Source of the DNA: Rhizobium sp. Leaf262
GTDB taxonomy: Bacteria; Pseudomonadota; Alphaproteobacteria; Rhizobiales; Rhizobiaceae
Assembly (NCBI RefSeq): GCF_001422245.1
Contig: NZ_LMMM01000003.1
Coordinates: 148,652-212,651 of the forward strand
DNA: 64,000 nucleotides
Direction of reading: 5' to 3'
Shown here: positions 35,831 to 47,442 of the stretch, piece after piece
Layout: every line of letters begins with the position of its first letter
How positions within the stretch are numbered: position 1 is the stretch's first letter
Position numbers and translations under genes: made by a program
The notes under the pieces: generated by a model
Database searches by the model: none
The model's input: only the letters and a program-made list of their open reading frames with translations
Told to the model about the DNA's origin: nothing

Positions 35831-35985
35831 GGTGCAGTTAGCGAAAATATTGGTGCAGTGGTGGTGCAGTAGACGGTGCAGTTGGGAAATTACCCGAAGA
35901 CCACCGCCAATGGATTCAAATGGTTAGACGTGTTAGAGAGTGGCCTAAAATGGCCGTGGTGCAACATGGTCTTGCGTGGTGCAAT
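35831..35985 (+). repeat. Right cluster of GGTGCAGT octamers
   Basis: Exact GGTGCAGT copies at 35831, 35852, 35863 and 35875, spaced 21, 11 and 12 bases, so all lie on nearly the same face of the helix. Related GGTGCAAC and GGTGCAAT follow at 35958 and 35978, near the right attachment core. No coding sequence covers the cluster. Confidence 0.65.
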
Positions 35986-35996
35986 TGTGGATTACC

Positions 35997-37007
35997 ATGA
36001 AAAATCAATATCTTAAGCGCGAAAAAATCTTCGCGGTCGCCCCGATGATCGACTGGACGGATACAAGGTGTCGCTTTTTGCACCGGCAACTGTCTAGCCA
36101 TGCGCTGCTTTACACGGAAATGATCGTGGCCGATGCGATCATTCATGGTCAGCGGGACAAGTTGCTGGCGTATCACGAACAGGAACATCCCGTAGCGCTC
36201 CAGCTCGGTGGGTCTGATCCGGCGAAGCTTGTCGAAGCGGTGAAGATTGCCGGCGACTATGGCTATGATGAAAACAACCTCAATGTCGGCTGCCCGTCCG
36301 ACCGGGTGCAGTCTGGCGCCTTCGGCGCTTGCCTGATGCGTGAGCCGGAAACGGTCGCCCGTTGCGTGGAGGCGATGAAAGCCGTGGCAACCGTGCCGGT
36401 GACGGTCAAATGCCGGATCGGCGTGGATGATCAGGAACCGGAGACGGTGCTGCCGGACTTTATTGCGCGTGTTGTCGCGGCTGGCGCAGATGCGGTTTGG
36501 ATCCATGCGCGGAAGGCTTGGCTGCAGGGCCTGTCACCAAAAGAAAACCGCGATGTGCCGCCACTCGATTACGAGCTCGTCTACCGCATGAAGCAGGCAA
36601 ACCCCAATGTCTTTATTGGCATCAATGGCGGTATCACTGACCTCGATCAGGCCGAGGAGCATCTGAAGCATGTGGATGGTGTGATGCTGGGCCGTGCGGC
36701 CTATCACAACACATCCATTCTGGCCGATGTCGATCACCGCATTTACGAAAAAGCGGCAACCGCACCGGACTGGATGAGATTGCGCGACACGATGATGGAT
36801 TATGCGCAGGATTACATCGACAAGGGCGGGCGGCTGAACCATGTCACCCGCCATATGGTCGGGCTGTTTCAGGGGCTGCCGGGCGCACGCCGCTTCCGCC
36901 AGATCCTCTCCAGCGACGCGACACGCCCCGGTGCCGGGCCAGAGGTGATCGCCGCAGCATTCGCCGCTATCAATTTTGATGCAAGCTCGGACAGCATCGC
37001 TGTCTAA
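35997..37007 (+). CDS. dusA: tRNA-dihydrouridine synthase A, 5' end replaced by an integrated element
   Basis: 336 residues. FMN-dependent reduction of uridines 20/20a in the tRNA D-loop. AVAPMIDWTDTRCRFLHR opens the TIM barrel, the catalytic cysteine is in LNVGCPSDRVQSGAFGACLM, and VKCRIGVDD and IHARKAWLQGLSPKENR are DusA motifs. The first about 16 codons (MKNQYLKREKIFAVAP) and the promoter are supplied by the 1.5 kb element; from the attachment core onward the gene is the resident one. ATG 35997 was chosen because it lines up with the stub at 34494; its ribosome site is weak. Reading frame is intact, so activity should be kept. Confidence 0.92.
   Translation: MKNQYLKREKIFAVAPMIDWTDTRCRFLHRQLSSHALLYTEMIVADAIIHGQRDKLLAYHEQEHPVALQLGGSDPAKLVEAVKIAGDYGYDENNLNVGCPSDRVQSGAFGACLMREPETVARCVEAMKAVATVPVTVKCRIGVDDQEPETVLPDFIARVVAAGADAVWIHARKAWLQGLSPKENRDVPPLDYELVYRMKQANPNVFIGINGGITDLDQAEEHLKHVDGVMLGRAAYHNTSILADVDHRIYEKAATAPDWMRLRDTMMDYAQDYIDKGGRLNHVTRHMVGLFQGLPGARRFRQILSSDATRPGAGPEVIAAAFAAINFDASSDSIAV
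36045..36059 (+). repeat. Right attachment-site core (attR-like)
   Basis: Second copy of ATGATCGACTGGACG, inside the functional dusA reading frame at residues 17-21. Downstream of it the chromosome's original dusA continues. Confidence 0.8.
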
Positions 37008-37028
37008 GTCGAGCCCAGACTTTGTTGG

Positions 37029-37829
37029 CTAGACCAGCGTCTGCAACAATTGCGCACCATTGGGCGCATTGACCTTGCCGCCGGTGATGAAGAAGGCGAA
37101 GACATCGCGCGCCGTCTCCGCCGCTTTGCGATCCGGCGCGATCAATGGCAGGTCATCCGGCACGCCGCCGCCCGCATAGGTCTGAAGGCGTTTGCCCCAG
37201 CCCTTAACGTCTTTTTCGGGATAGCAGGTCTCGATATCGTCCTCGCCCTTTTGCAGGCGGCAATAGACGAAATCCGCGGTCACATCCGGCAACATCGGGT
37301 AGTCGTAATGATCTGCGCAGACCACGGCAACCTTATGCTTGGCCAGTAGCTCGATAAACTCGGGCACCTGAAAACTGGGATTGCGGACTTCAACGACATG
37401 CTGAAGTGTCAACCCATCCTGCTTCTCCGGCAGAAGCGCCAGGAAGGCGGCAAAGTCATCCGGCTCGAATTTCTTCGTCGGCGCAAACTGCCAGAGGATC
37501 GGACCGAGATGATCGCCAAGCTCTGTCAGTCCCTGCGTCAGGAACTTGGTCATCGATTCACCGGCCTCGGCCAGCACTTTGCGATTGGTCACGAAGCGGC
37601 TGGCCTTCAGCGAAAAGACGAAACCTTCAGGCACTTCCGATGCCCATTTGGCAAAGGTCTCTGGCTTCTGGCTACCATAATAGGTGCCGTTGACTTCGAT
37701 GGCTTTGAGCAGGCTGCTGGCATGTTCCAGCTGGCGTCGCTTCGGCAGTTTGTCAGGATAAAATGTGCCTTCCCATGGCTCGAAGGTCCAGCCGCCAATG
37801 CCGGTGCGGATCGTGCCTGTCTTGCTCAT
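37029..37829 (-). CDS. DUF72 (YecE-like) family protein
   Basis: 266 residues folding as a TIM barrel of the DUF72 family. Family landmarks are IRTGIGGWTFEPWEGTFYPDKLPKRRQLEHASSLLKAIEVNGTYYG at the N-terminus, FSLKASRFVTNRK, LGPILWQFAPTKKF, and the VEVRNPSFQ segment. Biochemical function is unknown. It converges with dusA and lies 34 bases upstream of the 3' end of uvrA on the same strand, but with its own ribosome site. Confidence 0.88.
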   Translation of the reverse strand: MSKTGTIRTGIGGWTFEPWEGTFYPDKLPKRRQLEHASSLLKAIEVNGTYYGSQKPETFAKWASEVPEGFVFSLKASRFVTNRKVLAEAGESMTKFLTQGLTELGDHLGPILWQFAPTKKFEPDDFAAFLALLPEKQDGLTLQHVVEVRNPSFQVPEFIELLAKHKVAVVCADHYDYPMLPDVTADFVYCRLQKGEDDIETCYPEKDVKGWGKRLQTYAGGGVPDDLPLIAPDRKAAETARDVFAFFITGGKVNAPNGAQLLQTLV

Positions 37830-37873
37830 TCTAGCCTCCCGTCTACGTCGCTATTATATGTTAGTCTGGTCGA

Positions 37874-40795
<2,922 letters not shown>

Positions 40796-40924
40796 GAGAT
40801 GGCTCGGAAATACTCGTTGGGAGGCGTTGGCTCTTATGTAATGACGCAGAACGGTGTGTCGAGGTATATTAGGTAATTTGTGTCGGCTTTTCGCAGCGCT
40901 TGACTCACTGATGCAGCTTTAATA

Positions 40925-40939
40925 GAACAAAAGATGAAC
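40925..40939. promoter_or_regulatory. LexA (SOS) box between uvrA and ssb
   Basis: GAACAAAAGATGAAC is an exact GAAC-N7-GAAC direct repeat, the LexA operator of alphaproteobacteria (GTTC-N7-GTTC on the other strand). It lies 130 bases upstream of uvrA and about 150 upstream of ssb. Confidence 0.82.
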
Positions 40940-41087
40940 GATTGGCAAGTGGACGCGCGATGAAAGAACATTCCTTGTGGATTGTCGTTCCATCTGCTGC
41001 CCATGGTGTCGAACGATGGTCTATGGTGGCCTCAGATTTTGAACAGGATATATGCTGGCCATGAAGGCCGGTGGACAGGATGAGAAG

Positions 41088-41627
41088 ATGGCTGGCAGCG
41101 TAAACAAGGTAATTTTGCTCGGAAACGTCGGTGCAGATCCGGAAATTCGCCGCACGCAGGATGGTCGCCCCATTGCGAATCTGCGTATCGCCACGTCCGA
41201 AAGCTGGCGCGACCGCAATTCCGGTGAGCGAAAAGAAAAGACCGAGTGGCACTCAGTCGTTGTCTTCAACGAAGGTCTTTGCAAGGTCATTGAGCAATAT
41301 GTGAAGAAGGGCGCCAAACTCTACATCGAGGGCGCGCTTCAGACCCGCAAATGGCAGGACCAGACCGGCGCCGACCGTTATTCCACGGAAATCGTACTGC
41401 AGGGATTCAACTCCACGCTGACCATGCTCGATGGTCGCGGTGAGGGCGGTGGCGGCGGCGCAAGCCGTGGCGGAGACGATTTTGGCGGTGCGTCCTACGG
41501 TGGCGGCGGTGGTGGAAATTATGGCGGCGGCAACGACCAGCCATCGTCTTCTCGCGGCGGCGCTTCCCGTGGCGGCCAGCCTGCGGGCAACTTCTCCAAT
41601 GATATGGATGACGACATTCCGTTCTGA
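41088..41627 (+). CDS. ssb: Single-stranded DNA-binding protein
   Basis: 179 residues. The OB-fold domain spans residues 1-115 ([34 protein letters not shown]...[22 protein letters not shown]). A glycine/serine-rich linker follows, and the acidic tip MDDDIPF binds partner proteins. The ATG at 41088 with GGACAGGATGAG upstream gives the standard N-terminus [13 protein letters not shown]; an upstream in-frame ATG at 41052 is not needed. It is divergent from uvrA. Confidence 0.96.
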   Translation: MAGSVNKVILLGNVGADPEIRRTQDGRPIANLRIATSESWRDRNSGERKEKTEWHSVVVFNEGLCKVIEQYVKKGAKLYIEGALQTRKWQDQTGADRYSTEIVLQGFNSTLTMLDGRGEGGGGGASRGGDDFGGASYGGGGGGNYGGGNDQPSSSRGGASRGGQPAGNFSNDMDDDIPF

Positions 41628-41655
41628 TTTTTAAATTTCAATTTAGGGGGCAAGC

Positions 41656-41913
41656 ATGACAGAGACAGCAACACCTAGCAGTCAACCCGCTACATGGCGC
41701 ATCGTACTTGCCTTCATATTGGATTTCTTTACGGCTTTTTGGGTCTTTGGCTTTCTGGTCGCGACCGTCTTCGGTGGGCGAACAGAAGACGGCTTCCAGC
41801 TTGACGGCATGCCAGCCCTTCTGTCCTTTGCCTTGATGGTCGCCTATTTCGTGGTCTTCAACAAGTTTCTCGGTGGCACCATCTGGAAGCGTATTTTGAA
41901 GGCGAAGCGGTAA
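41656..41913 (+). CDS. RDD-like small membrane protein
   Basis: 85 residues with two membrane segments (about 14-36 and 54-72). The RDD-like pattern is partial: RIVLAFILDFFTAFWVFGFLVATVFGG has the conserved D in the first helix, and YFVVFNKFLGGTIWKRILKAKR resembles the second helix followed by the W-K/R-R motif. Function is unknown. It begins 29 bases after ssb with an AGGGGG ribosome site, so it may be cotranscribed. Confidence 0.75.
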   Translation: MTETATPSSQPATWRIVLAFILDFFTAFWVFGFLVATVFGGRTEDGFQLDGMPALLSFALMVAYFVVFNKFLGGTIWKRILKAKR

Positions 41914-41935
41914 GATGGCCTGATCGAAACGATCT

Positions 41936-41964
41936 GCGGCGGGTGATGCCCGTCGCTGTTTCCT
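41936..41964 (+). terminator. Probable terminator after the RDD-like gene
   Basis: GCGGCGGG pairs with CCCGTCGC (one G-T pair), followed by TGTTTCCTT. The T run is short. Confidence 0.45.
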
Positions 41965-42055
41965 TCTGAGCGATTACATGTTTCGAGGTCGGCAAAGGAA
42001 GACCGGCGGTTAGTCATTGTTCTGGCGTGAGGATTATACCAAGCGCGATCTTTCC

Positions 42056-43210
42056 TCAGTCGTTGTTTTCCGCCTTATCCGCCAGCATGCCCACCATCAC
42101 ATCCGATTGGGAAATGATCCCAGCTAGCTTGTTGTTGTCGTCAACGACCGGCAAGTAATGCAGGCCCTGTTCTGCCAGAATGATGATGGCATCTTCTATT
42201 GGCGTCTTGGGTGATACGGTTTTGACCGGCGCGGTCATGATATCTTTGACGGTTCCGTTCGGCGCGCTGCGTCCCGAAAATATTAGTCTGATGCGCTGAA
42301 GAAGACCGATGGTTGGGCGGCCACCTGTCCAGCTTGCTTTGTCGAGAAAATCCGTCTGCGTCACGATGCCGACGACTTCGGCATTGTCGTTGGTTACGGG
42401 GAGTGCCTTGAAATGATGGTTACGCATCAATGCGTGCGCGGTCTTCAGGGCATCGTCTGGAGCGACGCCCACCACGTCGCGGGACATGATGCTGGCGCAG
42501 TCGAGATGGGTGGCGCGACGGCGGTAGGAACGCAGTTCCGTGCGGCGCAGGATGGTTTCGAGGTCGTCGCGATCAATATCCAGAACCTGATCGAATTCTT
42601 TCAGAACATCATCGAGATCAGCGGATGAAAAGCCGATACGCTGTATCGGCGCGGGGTCTTTGGTGCCGTGACTGGCGGGCTGTGGTCTGAACGCGTGCGG
42701 GTAACGGCGGCCAGAGAGGTTGTTGAACAGCAGGGCCAGCGCCAAGAGCGCAATGGAGTTTCCGGCGACCGGCCAGAGGACGAAGCCGTAACCCAGATCA
42801 TGAATGGATGCGCCACCGAGCACGGCGGTCAAGGCCACCGCGCCGGAAGGCGGATGGAGGCAGCGCAAGGCCATCATGGCGGCGATGGCGAGGCTGATCG
42901 CAATAGCAGCCGCCACGAATGGATTGGGGATCAACAGCGCAACGCTGACGCCTACTAAAGCAGAGACGATATTGCCACACAGGATAGACCATGGCTGAGC
43001 CAACGGACTGGAAGGCACGGCGAACAACAGGACGGCGGAGGCGCCCATGGGAGCGATCAGCGCGGGTAGGGCGGCACCACTGCCGACGGCCAGATGCCCG
43101 AGAAGACCCGTCACGAAAATACCGATCAGGGCACCACTAGCCGAGCGCAGGCGCTCTTTGTGGCTGATCGGCATGGCTTCCGGCACGATCAAACGCAACA
43201 GATTTCGCAT
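42056..43210 (-). CDS. HPP-family membrane protein with two CBS domains
   Basis: 384 residues. The N-terminal half is an HPP integral membrane domain with about five hydrophobic segments (residues about 20-165), including LIAPMGASAVLLFAVPSSPLAQPWSILCGN and LRCLHPPSGAVALTAVLGG; the latter holds the HPP motif that names the family. Two CBS domains follow (about 235-290 and 325-380: MSRDVVGVAPDDALKTAHALM... and MTAPVKTVSPKTPIEDAIIILAEQ). HPP proteins have been linked to nitrite transport in plastids and cyanobacteria; the role in bacteria is unclear. CBS domains suggest control by adenosine nucleotides. Confidence 0.88.
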   Translation of the reverse strand: MRNLLRLIVPEAMPISHKERLRSASGALIGIFVTGLLGHLAVGSGAALPALIAPMGASAVLLFAVPSSPLAQPWSILCGNIVSALVGVSVALLIPNPFVAAAIAISLAIAAMMALRCLHPPSGAVALTAVLGGASIHDLGYGFVLWPVAGNSIALLALALLFNNLSGRRYPHAFRPQPASHGTKDPAPIQRIGFSSADLDDVLKEFDQVLDIDRDDLETILRRTELRSYRRRATHLDCASIMSRDVVGVAPDDALKTAHALMRNHHFKALPVTNDNAEVVGIVTQTDFLDKASWTGGRPTIGLLQRIRLIFSGRSAPNGTVKDIMTAPVKTVSPKTPIEDAIIILAEQGLHYLPVVDDNNKLAGIISQSDVMVGMLADKAENND

Positions 43211-43281
43211 TCCACAAACTCTCGAATCTCGGCGGGAGTGTGCGTTTTAACAGAAAAAGCCGCGTTGTCTTTACAGACCCG

Positions 43282-43911
43282 TCAGGATGCCATCGCGGAT
43301 TTCACGCCGTCGACAACGAACTGAACCGAAAGCGCTGCCAGAAGCACGCCCAGCAAGCGTGTGAGGATGGCGCGGCCCGTATTGCCGAGAATGCGATCCA
43401 GCCTGTCGGCTGCAAGCAATGCGGCAAAGACCAGCAGCATGCTGAAGGCGAGCAGCAGGATAAAGATGATCTTCTCGAAGGTGGAGGGCAGGGAACCCGA
43501 AATCAGCACCGTTGCGGAGATCGCCCCCGGTCCGGCGATGAGCGGTAAAGCCAAAGGGAAGACGGCGATGTTCTGGATGTGGTCGAGCGTGATCGCCATT
43601 TCCGACGTCTTCTCTTTGCGTTCCTGTCGCTTCTCGAAGATCATCTCGAAAGCGATCCAGAACAGCAGAAGACCACCTGAAATGCGAAAAGCCCCCAGCG
43701 ATATTCCCAGAAGTTCGAGAATGGACGAGCCGAAAAGCGCGAACATCGCCAGAATGCCGAAGGCGATGATCGAGCCGCGCAGGGCGACCTGGCCACGCTG
43801 CGCACGTGTCATACCGGCGGTCAGCGCGAGAAAGACCGGCGCGAGCCCCGGTGGATCCAGCGTCACCAGCATCGTCGTCAAAGCGTTGATCAGCAGTTCG
43901 GTGTTTGCCAT
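43282..43911 (-). CDS. MarC family integral membrane protein
   Basis: 209 residues with six predicted membrane segments. LDPPGLAPVFLALTAGMT near the N-terminus and FPLALPLIAGPGAISATVLISG in the middle are the two conserved halves of the MarC fold. The family was once thought to give multiple antibiotic resistance but its transport function is unproven. It stands between the HPP gene and gyrA, each in its own orientation. Confidence 0.9.
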   Translation of the reverse strand: MANTELLINALTTMLVTLDPPGLAPVFLALTAGMTRAQRGQVALRGSIIAFGILAMFALFGSSILELLGISLGAFRISGGLLLFWIAFEMIFEKRQERKEKTSEMAITLDHIQNIAVFPLALPLIAGPGAISATVLISGSLPSTFEKIIFILLLAFSMLLVFAALLAADRLDRILGNTGRAILTRLLGVLLAALSVQFVVDGVKSAMAS

Positions 43912-44162
43912 GATGTCCCGTTCCGGCGCTTGACGACCCAGGCTATGTTATGGGTTTCAACGTCTTGTTTTGCGCAATGGTAGGTAAGTCCCGCCCCGTT
44001 TGAAACCCCGTCCGTGCCGTTTTCGGCAAGCACTTCGATAAAACTGTGTATCGTCTTGCAAATGACGCAAAAGACTGTTCATAACGGCGCTGGAAATTGG
44101 CGCTTTAGTGCTGTTTCCGCTATAAAAATCCATCCGATTCTTAACATAGAATGTGATCCGAT

Positions 44163-46970
44163 TTGACTGACCAGAGCCCCCCAGGCGGCGGAAAGCTTCC
44201 GCCAGGCATTGAGCCGATTTCCATCATGGAGGAAATGCAGCGGTCGTATCTCGATTACGCCATGAGCGTTATCGTCAGCCGCGCACTTCCGGACGTTCGT
44301 GACGGACTGAAACCGGTGCATCGCCGTATTCTCTACGGCATGTCCGAACTCGGTATCGATTGGAACAAGAAATACGTAAAATGCGCCCGCGTAACCGGTG
44401 ACGTGATGGGTAAATACCATCCGCACGGCAACTCGGCGATCTACGATGCGCTGGCGCGTATGGCGCAGGATTGGTCCTTGCGACTGCCGCTGATCGATGG
44501 CCAGGGCAACTTCGGCTCCATCGATGGTGATCCGCCAGCAGCCGAGCGTTACACCGAGTGTCGCCTTGAAAAGGCCGCGCATTCGCTGCTTGACGATCTC
44601 GACAAGGAAACCGTCGATTTCCGCGACAACTATGACGGCACGCTGTCCGAGCCCGTTGTCGTTCCGGCCAAGTTCCCGAACCTTCTGGTCAACGGAGCAG
44701 GCGGTATTGCCGTCGGTATGGCCACCAATATTCCGCCGCACAACCTTTCCGAAGTCATCGAGGGCTGCATTGCGCTCATCGACAGGCCGGAAATGGAACT
44801 GGCGGAAATGATGCAGATCATTCCAGGCCCGGACTTCCCGACAGGCGCTTTCATTCTCGGCCGTTCCGGCATTCGTTCTGCCTATGAGACAGGCCGTGGT
44901 TCCGTGATCATGCGCGGACGCGCCACCATCGAGCCAATGCGTGGCGACCGCGAGCAGATCATCATCACCGAAGTTCCCTTCCAGGTGAACAAGTCGTCGA
45001 TGATCGAGAAGATGGCCGAACTGGTCAAGGACAAGCGCATCGAAGGCATTTCCGACCTTCGCGACGAATCCGACCGTCAGGGCTACCGCGTTGTGGTGGA
45101 ACTGAAGCGTGATGCCAATGCCGAAGTCATTCTGAACCAGCTTTATCGCTACACACCTTTGCAGACCTCTTTCGGCTGCAACATGGTGGCTTTGAATGGC
45201 GGCAAGCCGGAGCAGATGACGCTTCTGGACATGCTGCGCGCCTTCGTTTCCTTCCGCGAAGAAGTCGTCAGCCGCCGTACGAAGTACCTGCTGCGCAAGG
45301 CGCGCGACCGCGCGCATGTCTTGGTCGGTCTGGCCATCGCAGTCGCCAATATCGATGAAGTCATTCGCGTGATCCGTCAGGCACCGGACCCGGCGACGGC
45401 GCGTGAACAGCTGATGACACGCCGCTGGCCTGCCTCGGATGTCGAAAGCCTGATCCTTCTGATCGACGATCCGCGCCACCGTATCAACGAAGACCTGACC
45501 TATAATCTATCAGAAGAGCAGGCGCGCGCTATTCTGGAACTGCGTCTTGCTCGCCTGACTGCTCTCGGTCGCGATGAAATCAGCGATGAGCTGAACAAGA
45601 TCGGCGCCGAGATCAGCGAATATCTCGATATCCTGTCCTCTCGCATCCGCATCCAGCAGATCGTCAAGGACGAGCTCGCCGCTGTTCGTGACGAATTCGG
45701 CACGCCACGCCGCAGCGAGATCATGGAAGGCGGTCCCGACATGGACGATGAGGATCTCATCGCCCGCGAAGACATGGTCGTGACCGTATCGCATCTCGGA
45801 TACATCAAGCGCGTTCCACTGGCGACCTACAAGGCGCAGCGTCGCGGCGGCAAGGGCCGCTCCGGCATGGCGACACGCGATGCGGATTTCGTCAACCGCC
45901 TGTTCGTAGCCAACACGCACACGCCGGTTCTGTTCTTCTCCTCGCGCGGCATCGTCTACAAGGAGAAGGTCTGGCGTCTGCCCATTGGTACACCGCAGTC
46001 CAAGGGCAAGGCTTTGATCAACATGCTGCCTCTCGAGGCAGGTGAACGCATCACCACCATCATGCCATTGCCGGAAGACGAGACGACGTGGGAAACGCTG
46101 GACGTTATGTTCTCGACCACGCGTGGAACGGTTCGCCGCAACAAGCTGTCGGACTTCGTTCAGGTCAACCGCAACGGCAAGATCGCCATGAAGCTGGACG
46201 AAGAGGGCGACGAAATCCTCTCTGTCGAAACCTGTACCGAACGGGACGACGTTCTGCTCACGACGGCTCTTGGTCAGTGCATTCGCTTCTCCGTGGATGA
46301 TGTCCGCGTCTTCGCAGGCCGTAATTCGGTTGGCGTACGCGGTATCAACATGGGCGGGGGTGATCGCATCATCTCCATGACCATCGTTGGCAGCAGCGAT
46401 GCCCAGCCATGGGAGCGCGCAGCCTACCTCAAGCGCTCTGCCTCCGAACGTCGTGCCGCCGGTGTTGACGAAGAAGATATTGCACTGGTTGGCGAAGAGG
46501 TTCTCGAAGAGGGCGATCTGAGTGAAGAGCGCTACCAGGAACTCAAGGCACGCGAACAGTTCGTGCTGACGGTTTCTGAAAAAGGCTTCGGCAAGCGCTC
46601 TTCGTCCTATGATTTCCGCACCTCGGGTCGTGGCGGCAAGGGCATTCGTGCCACCGATACGTCCAAGACGGGCGAAATCGGTGAACTGGTCGCGGCCTTC
46701 CCAGTCGAGGACAACGATCAGATCATGCTGGTTTCCGACGGTGGGCAGCTGATCCGCGTGCCGGTGAACGGCATCCGCGTCGCCAGCCGCGCCACCAAGG
46801 GCGTTACGATCTTCTCGACTGCAAAGGACGAAAAGGTCGTGTCTGTCGAGCGTATCAACGAGCCTGAAGGCGAAGACGAGGTCGAATCCCTCGGTGAAGC
46901 CGAAGCCGACGCGCTCGTTGCCGACACAGATACCTCGGCGACCGATACGACGCCAGAAAGCGATAGCTGA
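44163..46970 (+). CDS. gyrA: DNA gyrase subunit A
   Basis: 935 residues. The N-terminal breakage-reunion domain has the active-site tyrosine in [10 protein letters not shown]. The quinolone-determining segment [15 protein letters not shown] retains the Ser and Asp associated with susceptibility. The C-terminal DNA-wrapping propeller opens with the GyrA-box QRRGGKG, which separates gyrase from topoisomerase IV. The end is acidic. Translation appears to start at TTG 44163 ([10 protein letters not shown]); no ATG fits better because the conserved domain begins soon after. A strong terminator follows. Confidence 0.97.
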   Translation: MTDQSPPGGGKLPPGIEPISIMEEMQRSYLDYAMSVIVSRALPDVRDGLKPVHRRILYGMSELGIDWNKKYVKCARVTGDVMGKYHPHGNSAIYDALARMAQDWSLRLPLIDGQGNFGSIDGDPPAAERYTECRLEKAAHSLLDDLDKETVDFRDNYDGTLSEPVVVPAKFPNLLVNGAGGIAVGMATNIPPHNLSEVIEGCIALIDRPEMELAEMMQIIPGPDFPTGAFILGRSGIRSAYETGRGSVIMRGRATIEPMRGDREQIIITEVPFQVNKSSMIEKMAELVKDKRIEGISDLRDESDRQGYRVVVELKRDANAEVILNQLYRYTPLQTSFGCNMVALNGGKPEQMTLLDMLRAFVSFREEVVSRRTKYLLRKARDRAHVLVGLAIAVANIDEVIRVIRQAPDPATAREQLMTRRWPASDVESLILLIDDPRHRINEDLTYNLSEEQARAILELRLARLTALGRDEISDELNKIGAEISEYLDILSSRIRIQQIVKDELAAVRDEFGTPRRSEIMEGGPDMDDEDLIAREDMVVTVSHLGYIKRVPLATYKAQRRGGKGRSGMATRDADFVNRLFVANTHTPVLFFSSRGIVYKEKVWRLPIGTPQSKGKALINMLPLEAGERITTIMPLPEDETTWETLDVMFSTTRGTVRRNKLSDFVQVNRNGKIAMKLDEEGDEILSVETCTERDDVLLTTALGQCIRFSVDDVRVFAGRNSVGVRGINMGGGDRIISMTIVGSSDAQPWERAAYLKRSASERRAAGVDEEDIALVGEEVLEEGDLSEERYQELKAREQFVLTVSEKGFGKRSSSYDFRTSGRGGKGIRATDTSKTGEIGELVAAFPVEDNDQIMLVSDGGQLIRVPVNGIRVASRATKGVTIFSTAKDEKVVSVERINEPEGEDEVESLGEAEADALVADTDTSATDTTPESDS

Positions 46971-47032
46971 GACTGATAGCAAACGGCGGATGACATCCGT
47001 CCGCCGTTCGTCCAGGCGAGTACACCAGACAA

Positions 47033-47074
47033 GAAAAAGCCCTGCGGAACCGATGTTTCGCAGGGCTTTTTTTG
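47033..47074 (+). terminator. Strong intrinsic terminator after gyrA
   Basis: AGCCCTGCG (47038-47046) pairs with CGCAGGGCT (47059-47067) and leads into seven T; A residues upstream make it partly bidirectional. A second 8-bp hairpin (ACGGCGGA/TCCGCCGT) lies just before it. Confidence 0.9.
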
Positions 47075-47088
47075 TGGATTGTCGGTCT

Positions 47089-47352
47089 TCAACGAAGACG
47101 CATATGAATGGCGCCACGTCCGGAACGGGAAGCGATATGCAGGTGAATCTTCGCTTCCGGCTGATTGCTGCGCCAGGCGCGTGCACCGTGGCAAAGCAGG
47201 AGATTGACCAGATCGCGCGTTTTGTGTCGCGATTTGTTCAGGCCGAGATCGGCGATTCTCATCGCCGCCTCGTGGATCGGATGCAGAACCGAAAGGCTTT
47301 GCTGTCTGCCTTTGCCGTCTGCAAAGTTCGAATAATTTTCGTTGATCGCCAT
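47089..47352 (-). CDS. Hypothetical protein, 87 residues
   Basis: A short frame beginning MAINENYSNFADGKGRQQSL, with GAGGG placed 7-8 bases before the ATG at 47352. The sequence is soluble and basic (RKTRD-like helix NKSRHKTRDLVNLLLCHGARAWR, tail SRSGRGAIHMRLR). It fills the gap between gyrA and the carboxypeptidase gene on the minus strand, ending next to the gyrA terminator. No family was recognised. An in-frame upstream ATG at 47412 lacks a good ribosome site. Confidence 0.5.
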   Translation of the reverse strand: MAINENYSNFADGKGRQQSLSVLHPIHEAAMRIADLGLNKSRHKTRDLVNLLLCHGARAWRSNQPEAKIHLHIASRSGRGAIHMRLR

Positions 47353-47442
47353 CTGGAAACCCTCGTTACACAATACAATTCGAGGAGAAGAACCGGTAAT
47401 TCGAATTTTCATGCCACTACCGGTCCCGATACCGTCTGTCGC

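Larger units (their letters stand above)
34545..36059. mobile_element. Integrase-less 1.5 kb element inserted at the dusA start
   Basis: ATGATCGACTGGACG occurs at 34545-34559 and again at 36045-36059, exactly 1500 bases apart. It encodes MIDWT of DusA in both places, and the left copy belongs to a truncated dusA start. This is the insertion site known for dusA-associated integrases. Between the copies lie two unrecognised genes and repeated GGTGCAGT octamers near both ends. No integrase, excisionase or transposase was found, so it is a remnant or a satellite that moves with help in trans. The replacement 5' end of dusA came with the element. Confidence 0.8.

Noticed and set aside
35831..35985. 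Repeats near dusA as a CRISPR array
   Set aside because: Repeats are 8 bp, unevenly spaced by helical turns, without 28-37 bp repeats or regular spacers, and there are no cas genes.
34545..36059. The 1.5 kb unit as an insertion sequence
   Set aside because: It has no transposase and no terminal inverted repeats; the flanking direct repeat is part of the dusA coding sequence, as in site-specific integration.
45510..47186. 558-codon open frame opposite gyrA
   Set aside because: Antisense shadow of gyrA with no domain signal or ribosome site.
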